DNA of 41,235 nucleotides from Pseudomonadota bacterium (GTDB lineage Bacteria > Pseudomonadota > Alphaproteobacteria > Rhizobiales > Methylopilaceae). Below the pieces are notes generated by a model, which saw nothing but the letters and a program-made list of their open reading frames with translations, was not told the DNA's origin and did not search any database. The DNA lies in assembly GCA_023388965.1 (NCBI GenBank), contig JAEWFF010000023.1:1-41235 (forward strand), read 5' to 3'. Positions 34,100 to 41,235 of this stretch are shown one piece after another. Each line of letters begins with the position of its first letter. Positions within the stretch are counted from its first letter, which is position 1. The position numbers were made by a program, and so were the translations under genes.

Positions 34100-34903
34100 A
34101 TGAGGCTGGTTGTCGTCGGCGGAGCGGGGCGCATGGGATGCGCGCTGATCCGCGCGCTGCTGCTGTCGCCGGGCGCGACGCTTTCGGGCGTCATCGAACG
34201 CGAGGGCAGCCCGGCGCTCGGCCAGGATGCGGGCGCGCTGGTCGGCCTGCCGGCAACCGGCGTCATGGTGACCGACGATCCGCTGAAGGCCTTTGCCGAG
34301 GCCGATGGCGTGCTCGATTTCACGACGCCCCTGGCGAGCGTGGAATTCGCCGCGCTCGCGGCGCAGGCACGCATCGTCCATGTCATCGGCACGACCGGCT
34401 TCGAGGACGACCATCTGAAGAAGCTCGACGCCGCCGCGCGCCATGCCGTCATCATCCGCTCCGGCAATATGTCGCTCGGCGTCAATCTGCTGGCGGCTCT
34501 GGTGAAGAAGGCCGCCGCCGCGCTACCCGATTTCGACATCGAGATTCTCGAAATGCACCACCGCGCCAAGGTGGACGCGCCGTCCGGCACCGCGCTGCTG
34601 CTCGGCGAGGCGGCCGCCGCGGGGCGCGAGGTCGCGCTTGCGGACAAGGCCGTGCGCACGCGCGACGGACATACCGGCGCGCGCGTATCCGGCACGATCG
34701 GCTTCGCCACATTGCGCGGCGGCTCGGTCGTCGGCGAGCACACCGTCATTCTGGCCGGACCGGGCGAGCGCATCGAACTCGCCCACAAGGCCGAGGACCG
34801 CGCGATCTTCGCCAATGGCGCGGTGCGGGCCGCGCTGTGGGGCAAAGGCAGGCCGCCCGGCCATTACTCCATGGCCGATGTTCTCGGCATCGCCGATCTG
34901 TAG
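34100..34903 (+). CDS. dapB: 4-hydroxy-tetrahydrodipicolinate reductase
   Basis: This 267-residue enzyme of lysine and diaminopimelate synthesis has the NAD(P)-binding motif VVGGAGRMGCALIRA at residues 4-18. The catalytic motif EMHHRAKVDAPSGTA contains both His and Lys, with GTTGF in the nucleotide domain. It has the standard length and is followed by gpmA after 10 bp. Confidence 0.98.
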   Translation: MRLVVVGGAGRMGCALIRALLLSPGATLSGVIEREGSPALGQDAGALVGLPATGVMVTDDPLKAFAEADGVLDFTTPLASVEFAALAAQARIVHVIGTTGFEDDHLKKLDAAARHAVIIRSGNMSLGVNLLAALVKKAAAALPDFDIEILEMHHRAKVDAPSGTALLLGEAAAAGREVALADKAVRTRDGHTGARVSGTIGFATLRGGSVVGEHTVILAGPGERIELAHKAEDRAIFANGAVRAALWGKGRPPGHYSMADVLGIADL

Positions 34904-34913
34904 GGTTAAGTTC

Positions 34914-35534
34914 ATGCAGCGCATTCTTGTCCTCGTCCGCCACGGCCAGAGCGATTGGAACCTCAAGAACCTGTTCACGGGCTGGAAGGATCCAGACCTC
35001 ACCGAGCTGGGCGTGCAGGAAGCCCATTACGCGGGCAAGGCGCTGAAGGCAGCCGGCTACAGCTTCGACCTCGCCTATACGTCCGAACTGTCGCGCGCCC
35101 GGCGCACGCTCGACATCATCCTGCAGGAGCTCGGCCAGACCGATATTCCCATCATCCGCGACATCGCCCTCAACGAGCGCGATTACGGCGATCTGTCCGG
35201 CCTGAACAAGGACGAGGCGGCGAAGAACTGGGGCGAGGCACAGGTCCACACCTGGCGCCGCTCCTACGATGTCGCACCGCCCGGCGGCGAAAGCCTGCGC
35301 GACACATTGGCCCGGGTGCTGCCCTATTACGTGCGCGAGATCCTGCCCGAGCTGCTGTCGGGCAAGAACGTCATCGTGACCGCGCACGGCAATTCGCTCC
35401 GCGCGCTCATCATGGTGCTGGAAGGACTGGACCGGGACACGATCGTCGAGCGCCAGGTCGATACCGGGGCGCCGCTCATCTACCGCCTGAGCGCCGAGGG
35501 CCGCGTTCTCGACTACAAGGCCCTCGCAGATTAG
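34914..35534 (+). CDS. gpmA: 2,3-bisphosphoglycerate-dependent phosphoglycerate mutase
   Basis: This 206-residue enzyme has VRHGQSDWNLKNLFTGWKDPDLTELG at the start, with the phospho-His in RHG. It also has SELSRARRTLDIIL, LNERDYGDLSG and VTAHGNSLRALI with the second catalytic His. It interconverts 3- and 2-phosphoglycerate in glycolysis. It is slightly shorter than the E. coli enzyme (about 250), as in other alphaproteobacteria. Its stop codon lies inside an ICE-like operator for irr. Confidence 0.97.
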   Translation: MQRILVLVRHGQSDWNLKNLFTGWKDPDLTELGVQEAHYAGKALKAAGYSFDLAYTSELSRARRTLDIILQELGQTDIPIIRDIALNERDYGDLSGLNKDEAAKNWGEAQVHTWRRSYDVAPPGGESLRDTLARVLPYYVREILPELLSGKNVIVTAHGNSLRALIMVLEGLDRDTIVERQVDTGAPLIYRLSAEGRVLDYKALAD

Positions 35535-35546
35535 AGTTGTTCTAAC
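35530..35546. promoter_or_regulatory. irr: ICE-like operator (Irr site)
   Basis: ATTAGAGTTGTTCTAAC matches 14 of 17 positions of the rhizobial ICE consensus TTTRGAAYNRTTCYAAA and contains perfect TTAGA/TCTAA arms. It overlaps the gpmA stop and lies about 93 bp before irr, upstream of a -35/-10 pair, fitting autoregulation. Confidence 0.65.
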
Positions 35547-35560
35547 AGGTTCCGAAATGC

Positions 35561-35588
35561 TTGCGGCGAGTGCTTGATTTGTTATAAG
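35561..35588 (+). promoter_or_regulatory. irr: candidate sigma-70 promoter of irr
   Basis: TTGCGG (35561-35566) and TATAAG (35583-35588) are separated by 16 bases, 51 bp before the irr ATG. Confidence 0.55.
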
Positions 35589-35638
35589 TCAGGCAATTGG
35601 TCCGCTGCTTGCGGACACATTTCGTGCGCGGGACGACC

Positions 35639-36103
35639 ATGGTTGCCGATTTCAAGACCATCGATTGCGGGCTTCGCCCCTCCGCCTGCGTGGCGCGGGA
35701 CGTCGGAGGCATGCTGCGGGCTGCCGCGCTGCGCCCGACACGCCAGCGCATCGCGCTGGGCCGTCTGCTCTACGCCAAGGGCGACCGCCATGTGACGGCG
35801 GAAATCCTGCATGAAGAGGCCATGCGGGCCCGCGTGCCGGTTTCGCTGGCGACCGTCTACAACACGCTGCATCAGTTCACCCAGGCGGGCCTGCTGCGCG
35901 AGGTCGCGGTCGACGGCGCCAAGACCTATTTCGACACCAATGTCTCCGACCACCACCATTTCCTGGTCGAGGACGACAACCAGCTCATCGACATCCACGG
36001 CGACCACATGACGGTCGCGGGCCTGCCGGAAGCGCCGGAAGGCATGGAGATTTGCCGTGTCGACGTCGTCGTGCGCCTGCGCCGCAAGGGCCGGAACAGC
36101 TGA
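35639..36103 (+). CDS. irr: Irr, Fur-family iron response regulator
   Basis: This 154-residue regulator has a winged helix with ALRPTRQRIALGRLLYAKGDRHVTAEIL and VPVSLATVYNTLHQFTQAGLLREV. The His cluster DHHHFLVEDDN matches the Irr HxH heme site. The N-terminal heme regulatory motif of Bradyrhizobium (GCPWHD) is replaced by ACVARD, keeping Cys17 but losing Pro and His. Irr represses heme synthesis and iron storage and activates uptake when iron is short. The ATG was preferred over a TTG at 35597. An intrinsic terminator follows. Confidence 0.93.
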   Translation: MVADFKTIDCGLRPSACVARDVGGMLRAAALRPTRQRIALGRLLYAKGDRHVTAEILHEEAMRARVPVSLATVYNTLHQFTQAGLLREVAVDGAKTYFDTNVSDHHHFLVEDDNQLIDIHGDHMTVAGLPEAPEGMEICRVDVVVRLRRKGRNS

Positions 36104-36126
36104 GCGGCTGCACGTTCTGAGACGGC

Positions 36127-36150
36127 AAAGGCCCCGCAAGGGGCCTTTTT
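36127..36150 (+). terminator. intrinsic terminator of irr
   Basis: AAAGGCCCC-GCAA-GGGGCCTTT is a perfect 9-base stem followed by TT, a classic stem with GCAA tetraloop. Confidence 0.92.
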
Positions 36151-36185
36151 CATGTCCGGATGACCGAGAGATCGGTGCCCGCCGC

Positions 36186-36225
36186 TCATCCTTCGAGACG
36201 GCGCTCCGCGCCTCCTCAGGATGAG
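36186..36225. repeat. palindromic intergenic repeat, copy A
   Basis: The unit starts TCATCCTTCGAGACGG and ends CTCAGGATGAG, with complementary ends. It is of the rhizobial CATCCTGAG...TCGAAGGATG class. Confidence 0.75.
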
Positions 36226-36257
36226 ACACAGGAAGGCGCTGCAGCATATTCCATCCT

Positions 36258-36307
36258 CATCCTGAGCCGGACTCGCGGCAAAGCCGCGAGCCGTGTCGAA
36301 GGATGGC
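36258..36307. repeat. palindromic intergenic repeat, copy B
   Basis: The unit starts CATCCTGAGCCGGACTCG and ends GTCGAAGGATGGC. Its centre is a perfect hairpin CTCGCGGC-AAA-GCCGCGAG. Confidence 0.8.
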
Positions 36308-36327
36308 CGAGAAGTCCGGTGCCTGCC

Positions 36328-36376
36328 GCCATCCTTCGACGCGGCTCGCCTCCGGCGAGTCCGGCTCAGGATGAGG
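36328..36376. repeat. palindromic intergenic repeat, copy C
   Basis: This is copy B in reverse orientation, starting GCCATCCTTCGACGCGGC and ending CCGGCTCAGGATGAGG, with a shorter centre CTCGCCTCCGGCGAG. B and C together could form one large hairpin. Apart from these repeats and the irr terminator, nothing else is seen in 36104-36459. Confidence 0.8.
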
Positions 36377-36459
36377 AGTCGAGGCTTTGCAAGGCGCCGG
36401 CGTCAGGGAAATATGAACTGCGGGAACCCCCGCTTCGCCCGTTTCACGGGAGAGGGATT

Positions 36460-37053
36460 CTAGTCGAACTTCTCGCCCGGATAGACGCCGAACAGCTGGT
36501 CCTGCTTCATCCAGCCGTCGAAACCCTCGCCGGAAATGCGGCACCAATCGCCCCGGCAATTGTTCACATTGGCGAGCACGTTGGGCTGCAGCATCGCGAC
36601 CACGCCCGCTTCCTCATCCGCCGAACCCCGCAGCGGCAGCGTGTCTTCCTTCGACCACGGCGCGACGAGGGCCGTGCGGCGGCCGGACAGCAGAGAATGG
36701 AAAATCCAGCCATCCGTACCGTCGGCATCGCGGATGCGGCGCCAATTGTTCCATTCCTGGATGATTTCGACCGGCAGGCCCGCGCGGTGATAGGTCCACA
36801 GCACCTGATGCTCGGTGCCGGCGCCCTGGCGCACATTCACCTCCGAGGATTTCAGGCTGACGAAGCGCGGCAGCGGCAGGTTCGACACCGCGCCGACGGC
36901 GATCGCGCCGAGCGGCTTGGCGGCCTGGGCCGACCCGGCCGGCGGCGCATCCGGCCCCCGTTTGCCGTCGAAAACAGCAAGCAGAAGATAAGCGCCCGCC
37001 GCAGCCGCAATCGCTCCGGCCGCGATCCGCCCGATAGTGCCCCGCCCGCTCAT
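36460..37053 (-). CDS. secreted or membrane-anchored SH3-domain protein
   Basis: This 197-residue protein has an N-terminal membrane helix (GRIAAGAIAAAAGAYLLLAVF), a Pro/Ala linker and two bacterial SH3-like modules. The first is around SSEVNVRQGAGTEHQVLWTYHRAGLPVEII; the second is around LPLRGSADEEAGVVAMLQPNVLANVNNCRGDWCRI with a Cys pair. Such domains bind peptidoglycan or proteins in the periplasm. The start MSGRGTIG is used; a TTG 12 bases upstream is an alternative. It is divergent from the secreted protein at 37324 across 270 bp. Confidence 0.88.
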   Translation of the reverse strand: MSGRGTIGRIAAGAIAAAAGAYLLLAVFDGKRGPDAPPAGSAQAAKPLGAIAVGAVSNLPLPRFVSLKSSEVNVRQGAGTEHQVLWTYHRAGLPVEIIQEWNNWRRIRDADGTDGWIFHSLLSGRRTALVAPWSKEDTLPLRGSADEEAGVVAMLQPNVLANVNNCRGDWCRISGEGFDGWMKQDQLFGVYPGEKFD

Positions 37054-37263
37054 GACGATACGCAACCCTGCTCTACAGAACGCCTGGGGGCCGCAATTTG
37101 GGCGCTCGCGCGCCGGCCCGCTCTGGTTTGAGACAATAGCGCCCGTCCTGTTTACGAAAGCCTAACCCAATCGTCTTTGTGCGCCTATGGGATTTTCGCC
37201 CGCGCATGGCCGGGATGCACGGCATGACTTGTCCACACCCAGCCGCGGCGCGGCATCAATAAT

Positions 37264-37278
37264 GTTCTCTTTTTGTTC
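37264..37278. promoter_or_regulatory. SOS (LexA) box, GTTC-N7-GTTC
   Basis: GTTC-TCTTTTT-GTTC is a perfect match to the alphaproteobacterial LexA operator. It lies 45 bp before the ATG of the secreted 117-residue protein and 210 bp from the divergent SH3-domain gene. The rest of the 270-bp gap holds no recognised gene. Confidence 0.65.
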
Positions 37279-37323
37279 CTTTTGTGGAATCCTTGCCGCC
37301 TCATCGAACCTAAGGGGGCAGCC

Positions 37324-37677
37324 ATGTTCCGTCTTGCTATGATCGTGCTGGCAGTGATCTCGTTCTGCGGATCGGTGGTTGCGGCCGAATCCGTGCCACC
37401 CGCGACCCTCAGTACGGCCTTCTTCGACTCCACGCCCATCGCCACGACCGATGCGCGCGGCCGCACATCGCATCTGATCTTCGCGCCGGACGGCAGCCTG
37501 AAGCGCATCAATGCGGCGGGCCGCGAATCCGAAGGCGTCTGGCGGCTGTCGGATGAGGGTTTCTGCATGCAGGTCGGCACGGCCAAACGCGAGAGCTGCT
37601 ACATCGTGCTCAAGCGCGAGGACGGCAAATTCTCGGCGCTGAAACAGTCCGGCAAGCCGTTCGTCTGGGAGAAGTAA
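37324..37677 (+). CDS. secreted protein of unknown function, 117 aa
   Basis: The start is set by AAGGGGGCAGCC before the ATG. A clear signal peptide (FRLAMIVLAVISFCGSVVAA) is followed by about 95 mature residues. The mature part has GRTSHLIFAPDGSLKRINAAG and GVWRLSDEGFCMQVGTAKRESCYIVL, a small beta-rich pattern with two Cys residues that may form a disulfide. The pattern resembles small secreted lipocalin-like or DUF995-like proteins, but I cannot assign a family. It is preceded by an SOS box and followed by a palindromic repeat that may end transcription. Confidence 0.78.
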   Translation: MFRLAMIVLAVISFCGSVVAAESVPPATLSTAFFDSTPIATTDARGRTSHLIFAPDGSLKRINAAGRESEGVWRLSDEGFCMQVGTAKRESCYIVLKREDGKFSALKQSGKPFVWEK

Positions 37678-37688
37678 CGCGAAAAGTC

Positions 37689-37718
37689 ATCCCGGACGCG
37701 CGAAGCACGATCCGGGAT
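37689..37718. repeat. palindromic repeat, possibly a bidirectional terminator
   Basis: ATCCCGGA and TCCGGGAT are perfect 8-base arms around 14 bases (CGCGCGAAGCACGA). It is a common CATCCCGGACGCGCGAAGC-type repeat of Rhizobiales, placed between convergent genes ending at 37677 and 37745. Confidence 0.7.
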
Positions 37719-37744
37719 CCGGACACAGGAGAGGCGAAGCCGCT

Positions 37745-38530
37745 CTACGGCCCGCCGGTGAAGCCGGACAGCGGATTGGCCGGGTCCCATCCATAACTGA
37801 CGGTTTCGAAGCGCATGGCGCGGGCGTCGATCATCAGCAGACGCCCGACCAGCCCCTCGCCGAAGGGCACGATCTCGCGGATGGCCTCGAGCGACATCAG
37901 CGAACCGACCATGCCCGGAAGCGCGCCGAGCACGCCCGCGATCTCGCAGGTCAGGATCGCGCCATCCGGCGGCGGTTCGGGAAACAGACAGCGATAGGTC
38001 GGATTGGGCGCCGCTGTAGCGGCATTCTTATCGTAGGGACGCAAAGTGGTGATCGCCGCATCCATCGTGCCGAGCCAGCCCATGACCAGCGGCCGCCGCG
38101 CGCGGAACGCGGCATCGGAGACGAGATAGCGCGTTCCGAAATTGTCCGAGCCGTCGAGAACGACATCGTAGCGGGCGATCAGATCCTCCGCATTGCCGGT
38201 GTCGATCCGCAGATTGTGCGTTTCGACCGCGACATGCGGATTGAGGCGGGCGATGGCATCGGCCGCGCTGTCGACCTTGGGACGGCCGACATCCTGCGTG
38301 CCGTGCAGCACCTGGCGCTGCAGATTGGACAGCGAGACGTGGTCGTCGTCGATGATTCCGAGCGTACCGACACCGGCGGCGGCGAGATAGAGCAGGATCG
38401 GGCTGCCGAGACCGCCCGCGCCGACGACGAGCACGCGCGCCGCCTTCAGCTTCTGCTGGCCCGCGCCGCCGATTTCATGCAGCACGATGTGCCGCGCATA
38501 GCGTTCGAGTTCGTCCGCCGACAGGCTCAC
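37745..38530 (-). CDS. moeB: MoeB/ThiF-family sulfur-carrier adenylyltransferase
   Basis: This 261-residue enzyme has nucleotide loop VLVVGAGGLGSPILLYLAAAGVG, then DDDHVSLSNLQRQVLH and the GSDNFGTRYL motif, all standard for MoeB/ThiF. It activates MoaD or ThiS for sulfur transfer. The E. coli MoeB zinc site (two CxxC pairs) is not complete: the first pair reads TYRC and no CxxC is seen at the C-terminus. Its ATG overlaps the stop of the isomerase gene upstream (ATGA). Confidence 0.9.
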   Translation of the reverse strand: MSLSADELERYARHIVLHEIGGAGQQKLKAARVLVVGAGGLGSPILLYLAAAGVGTLGIIDDDHVSLSNLQRQVLHGTQDVGRPKVDSAADAIARLNPHVAVETHNLRIDTGNAEDLIARYDVVLDGSDNFGTRYLVSDAAFRARRPLVMGWLGTMDAAITTLRPYDKNAATAAPNPTYRCLFPEPPPDGAILTCEIAGVLGALPGMVGSLMSLEAIREIVPFGEGLVGRLLMIDARAMRFETVSYGWDPANPLSGFTGGP

Positions 38531-39156
38531 GCGGTCTCTCCTTTATGCGGGGCTGGGTCCAACGACTGCGCCGCCGCCCAGACGAGCGCATCCTCCATCC
38601 GGTCATGGCCCCAGAACATTTCGCCGTCCTCAGCGATAAAGGTCGGCGCGCCGAATATTCCGAGCGCGGCGGCCTGCTCGACCTGCCGGCGCAAAGCGAG
38701 CTTGTTGTCCTCGCTCTGCGCCTTTTCGAGCACCGCATCGGCATCGTGGCCGAGTTTTTCCAGCACGGCGCGGACGGGGGCTTCGCCCGAGATCACGCCA
38801 CCTTCGCCGAATTCGTGCCGGAACAGTGCGCGGGTGAAATCCGGCACAGCGGCGGGCGCGAGCACCACGGCGACGCGGGCGGCGAGCAGTCCGTTCTGCG
38901 GAAATTCCGGCGGCTGCGCGAAGGGAAGTGCGTATTTCACGGCAATGCGTTCCAGATCGCGCCACATATAGGCACCCTTGACCGGATTTGCCTTGTAGGG
39001 AGACGTGGTCAGGCCCTGCGCGGCGAAGATCGGCCCGAGCAGGAGCGGCGTCCACACGATCCTGATCCCGGCCGCCTCGGCGAGAGCGCCGATCCGCATC
39101 ACCGCCGGATAGGAATAGGTCGAGCCGTAATCGAACCAGAAATCGAGCTTTGGCAT
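38527..39156 (-). CDS. 2-hydroxychromene-2-carboxylate isomerase / DsbA-family protein
   Basis: This 209-residue protein belongs to the kappa-class glutathione transferase fold. The start MPKLDFWFDYGSTYSYPA carries the catalytic Ser/Thr position of HCCA isomerases. NPVKGAYMWRDLERIA and GIFGAPTFIAEDGEMFWGHDR are the usual family signatures. The ribosome site GGAAG precedes the ATG. It is first in a two-gene operon with moeB. Isomerase activity on an aromatic substrate is not certain; many homologues are general glutathione-linked enzymes. Confidence 0.9.
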   Translation of the reverse strand: MPKLDFWFDYGSTYSYPAVMRIGALAEAAGIRIVWTPLLLGPIFAAQGLTTSPYKANPVKGAYMWRDLERIAVKYALPFAQPPEFPQNGLLAARVAVVLAPAAVPDFTRALFRHEFGEGGVISGEAPVRAVLEKLGHDADAVLEKAQSEDNKLALRRQVEQAAALGIFGAPTFIAEDGEMFWGHDRMEDALVWAAAQSLDPAPHKGETA

Positions 39157-39188
39157 CTGCTGCTTCCCGGGCCGCCCGGCCCGCTCTC

Positions 39189-39270
39189 CGTCATGCCCGC
39201 GCTTGGCCAAGGCATTTCGAGAACGAGCTTTCCGCCTTTCCGGATCGCCGGGTCAAGCCCGGCAATGACG
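39189..39270. repeat. inverted pair of CGTCATTGCCGGGCTTGACCC-type repeats
   Basis: The left copy begins CGTCATGCCCGCGCTTGG and the right copy, reversed, ends GCCGGGTCAAGCCCGGCAA then TGACG. The arms are imperfect and enclose about 35 bases. It is a typical rhizobial palindromic element in the divergent gap before argG. Confidence 0.65.
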
Positions 39271-39293
39271 CAACGCGCACGACTGGCGCTTTT

Positions 39294-39314
39294 GGCCTTT
39301 TTAGCCTAAAGGCC
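39294..39314. other. perfect hairpin in the argG upstream region
   Basis: GGCCTTT and AAAGGCC are perfect arms with a seven-base loop, 60 bp before the argG start. It could act as a terminator of upstream antisense transcription or a leader structure. The function is unknown. Confidence 0.4.
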
Positions 39315-39373
39315 CGGACATATCCGTTCGCGCATATTTCCGAATGCGCACCCTTGCCCAGTCTGGAATCCGT

Positions 39374-40594
<1,221 letters not shown>

Positions 40595-40607
40595 GGCGCG
40601 GGGCTGC

Positions 40608-40656
40608 TATTAAAATTTTCCACCTCATGCTTTAATAGAAAGGAGGCTTATTAAAG
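40608..40656. promoter_or_regulatory. TATTAAA inverted-repeat operator region before the Fic gene
   Basis: TATTAAA (40608-40614), TTTAATA (40631-40637) and TATTAAA (40649-40655) alternate in orientation. The inner pair extends to perfect 8-base arms CTTTAATA and TATTAAAG around 11 bases that contain AGGAGG. This AT-rich block stands out in a GC-rich area and looks like a binding site for an autoregulator. Confidence 0.55.
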
Positions 40657-40681
40657 CGGGCTTTAACAGGGCGTCATCCCG

Positions 40682-41235
40682 ATGACCGAAGGGCGGACCG
40701 GCGGCTACACCACAATCGGATCGTTTCGATGTTTCGATCCCCGGCCACTACCTCCCGACCCTCGGGTCCGCATGGACGCACGCCTCACGCTGGCCTTGTC
40801 AGCTGCCGATCAGGCCTTGGCCAGGCTCGACGGTGCAACGCTCACGCTTCCCGACCCCGACCTTTTTGTCTACGCCTTCATGCGGCAGGAGGCTGTCCTC
40901 AGCTCCCAGATCGAAGGCACGCAGGCATCTCTGGAAGACCTGTTCGAGTATGAAGCCGCCGTGGAGATGGTCGAAAGAAATTCCGACATCCACGAGGTCA
41001 TCAATTATCTCGACGCGATGAAGTGGGGGCTTTCAAGACTCGATGAAGAGCCCATCTCCAATCGTCTTGTGAAGCAAATGCATTCCCGCCTGCTTCGCGT
41101 CGGACGGGGAGCGGAGCGAGCGCCCGGCGAATTCCGGCGCAACCAGAACTGGATCGGCCCGCCCGGCAGCAGCATCGCCGAGGCGTCTTTCGTTCCACCA
41201 GCCGTGCCGCTGATGGAGAGGGCAATGGGTGATCT
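40682..41235 (+). CDS. Fic-family AMP-transferase, N-terminal part (runs off window)
   Basis: The open frame of 184 full codons continues past the window end. The beginning matches the Fic_N domain: FDPRPLPPDP, LSAADQALARLDG, and MRQEAVLSSQIEGTQASLEDLF at 67-88. The class II inhibitory motif SxxxEG is present as Ser74 to Glu78-Gly79, which blocks the ATP site until relieved. GEFRRNQNWIGPPGSS and FVPPAVPLM follow as in full-length proteins. The catalytic HPFxxGNG motif lies beyond the window. ACAGGG lies ten bases before the ATG. These enzymes attach AMP to target proteins. Confidence 0.85.
   Translation, partial: MTEGRTGGYTTIGSFRCFDPRPLPPDPRVRMDARLTLALSAADQALARLDGATLTLPDPDLFVYAFMRQEAVLSSQIEGTQASLEDLFEYEAAVEMVERNSDIHEVINYLDAMKWGLSRLDEEPISNRLVKQMHSRLLRVGRGAERAPGEFRRNQNWIGPPGSSIAEASFVPPAVPLMERAMGD

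Noticed and set aside
36186..36376. CRISPR array
   Set aside because: The repeats are palindromic, differ in orientation and centre, and have no uniform spacers or cas genes nearby.

Overview
The window reads as chromosomal DNA of a high-GC alphaproteobacterium, most likely of the order Hyphomicrobiales (Rhizobiales). Support comes from an Irr-type Fur regulator with an ICE-like operator, a RegB/RegA (ActS/ActR) redox two-component pair next to mmcB, the run grpE..dnaK-dnaJ-pmtA followed by pyrF-DUF1330-dapB-gpmA, alphaproteobacterial RpoH-type promoters (CTTG-N18-CTKATATG), a GTTC-N7-GTTC SOS box, and short palindromic intergenic repeats of the rhizobial kind. No tRNA, rRNA, CRISPR array, transposase or integrase was recognised.

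Region 1 (about 0.2-9.8 kb) is a sulfide and persulfide detoxification and sulfur-transport island. On the minus strand, from 7.55 kb down to 1.24 kb, lie an ArsR-family repressor, an MFS exporter, a persulfide dioxygenase (blh/ETHE1), a BigR/SqrR repressor, a DUF2892 protein, two YeeE/YedE-type half-transporters, a DUF442 sulfurtransferase-phosphatase and a SulP anion transporter. Divergently on the plus strand lie a thioredoxin-2, a Tat-exported type II sulfide:quinone reductase and a small DUF5368-like membrane protein. Both repressors carry a cysteine pair 66 residues apart, the arrangement of persulfide-sensing BigR/SqrR. AT-rich palindromic elements sit in front of the transcription units. 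A cupin and a small oxidase-subunit-like membrane protein precede the island.

Region 2 (9.9-17.2 kb) holds a catalase, an FMN reductase, and a possible envelope-glycan cassette: a kinase fused to an acyl-CoA-ligase-like C-terminal domain, a GT-C-like membrane protein, a GtrA flippase and a UDP-galactopyranose-mutase-like flavoprotein. Region 3 (17.3-22.7 kb) is an RND efflux pump (adaptor and permease) followed by two copper-handling proteins, a DUF2946-like protein and PCu(A)C.

Region 4 (22.8-36.1 kb) is core chromosome: mmcB, regA/regB, an ABC-2 transporter, grpE, two small unknown proteins, dnaK, dnaJ, pmtA, an FMN reductase, pyrF, DUF1330, dapB, gpmA and irr. Region 5 (36.1-41.2 kb) has a cluster of palindromic repeats, an SH3-domain protein, a secreted 117-residue protein behind a perfect SOS box, moeB, a 2-hydroxychromene-2-carboxylate isomerase-like protein, argG, and the start of a class II Fic protein that runs off the window.

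All assignments come from reading translated sequence and motifs by eye. No database search was run.
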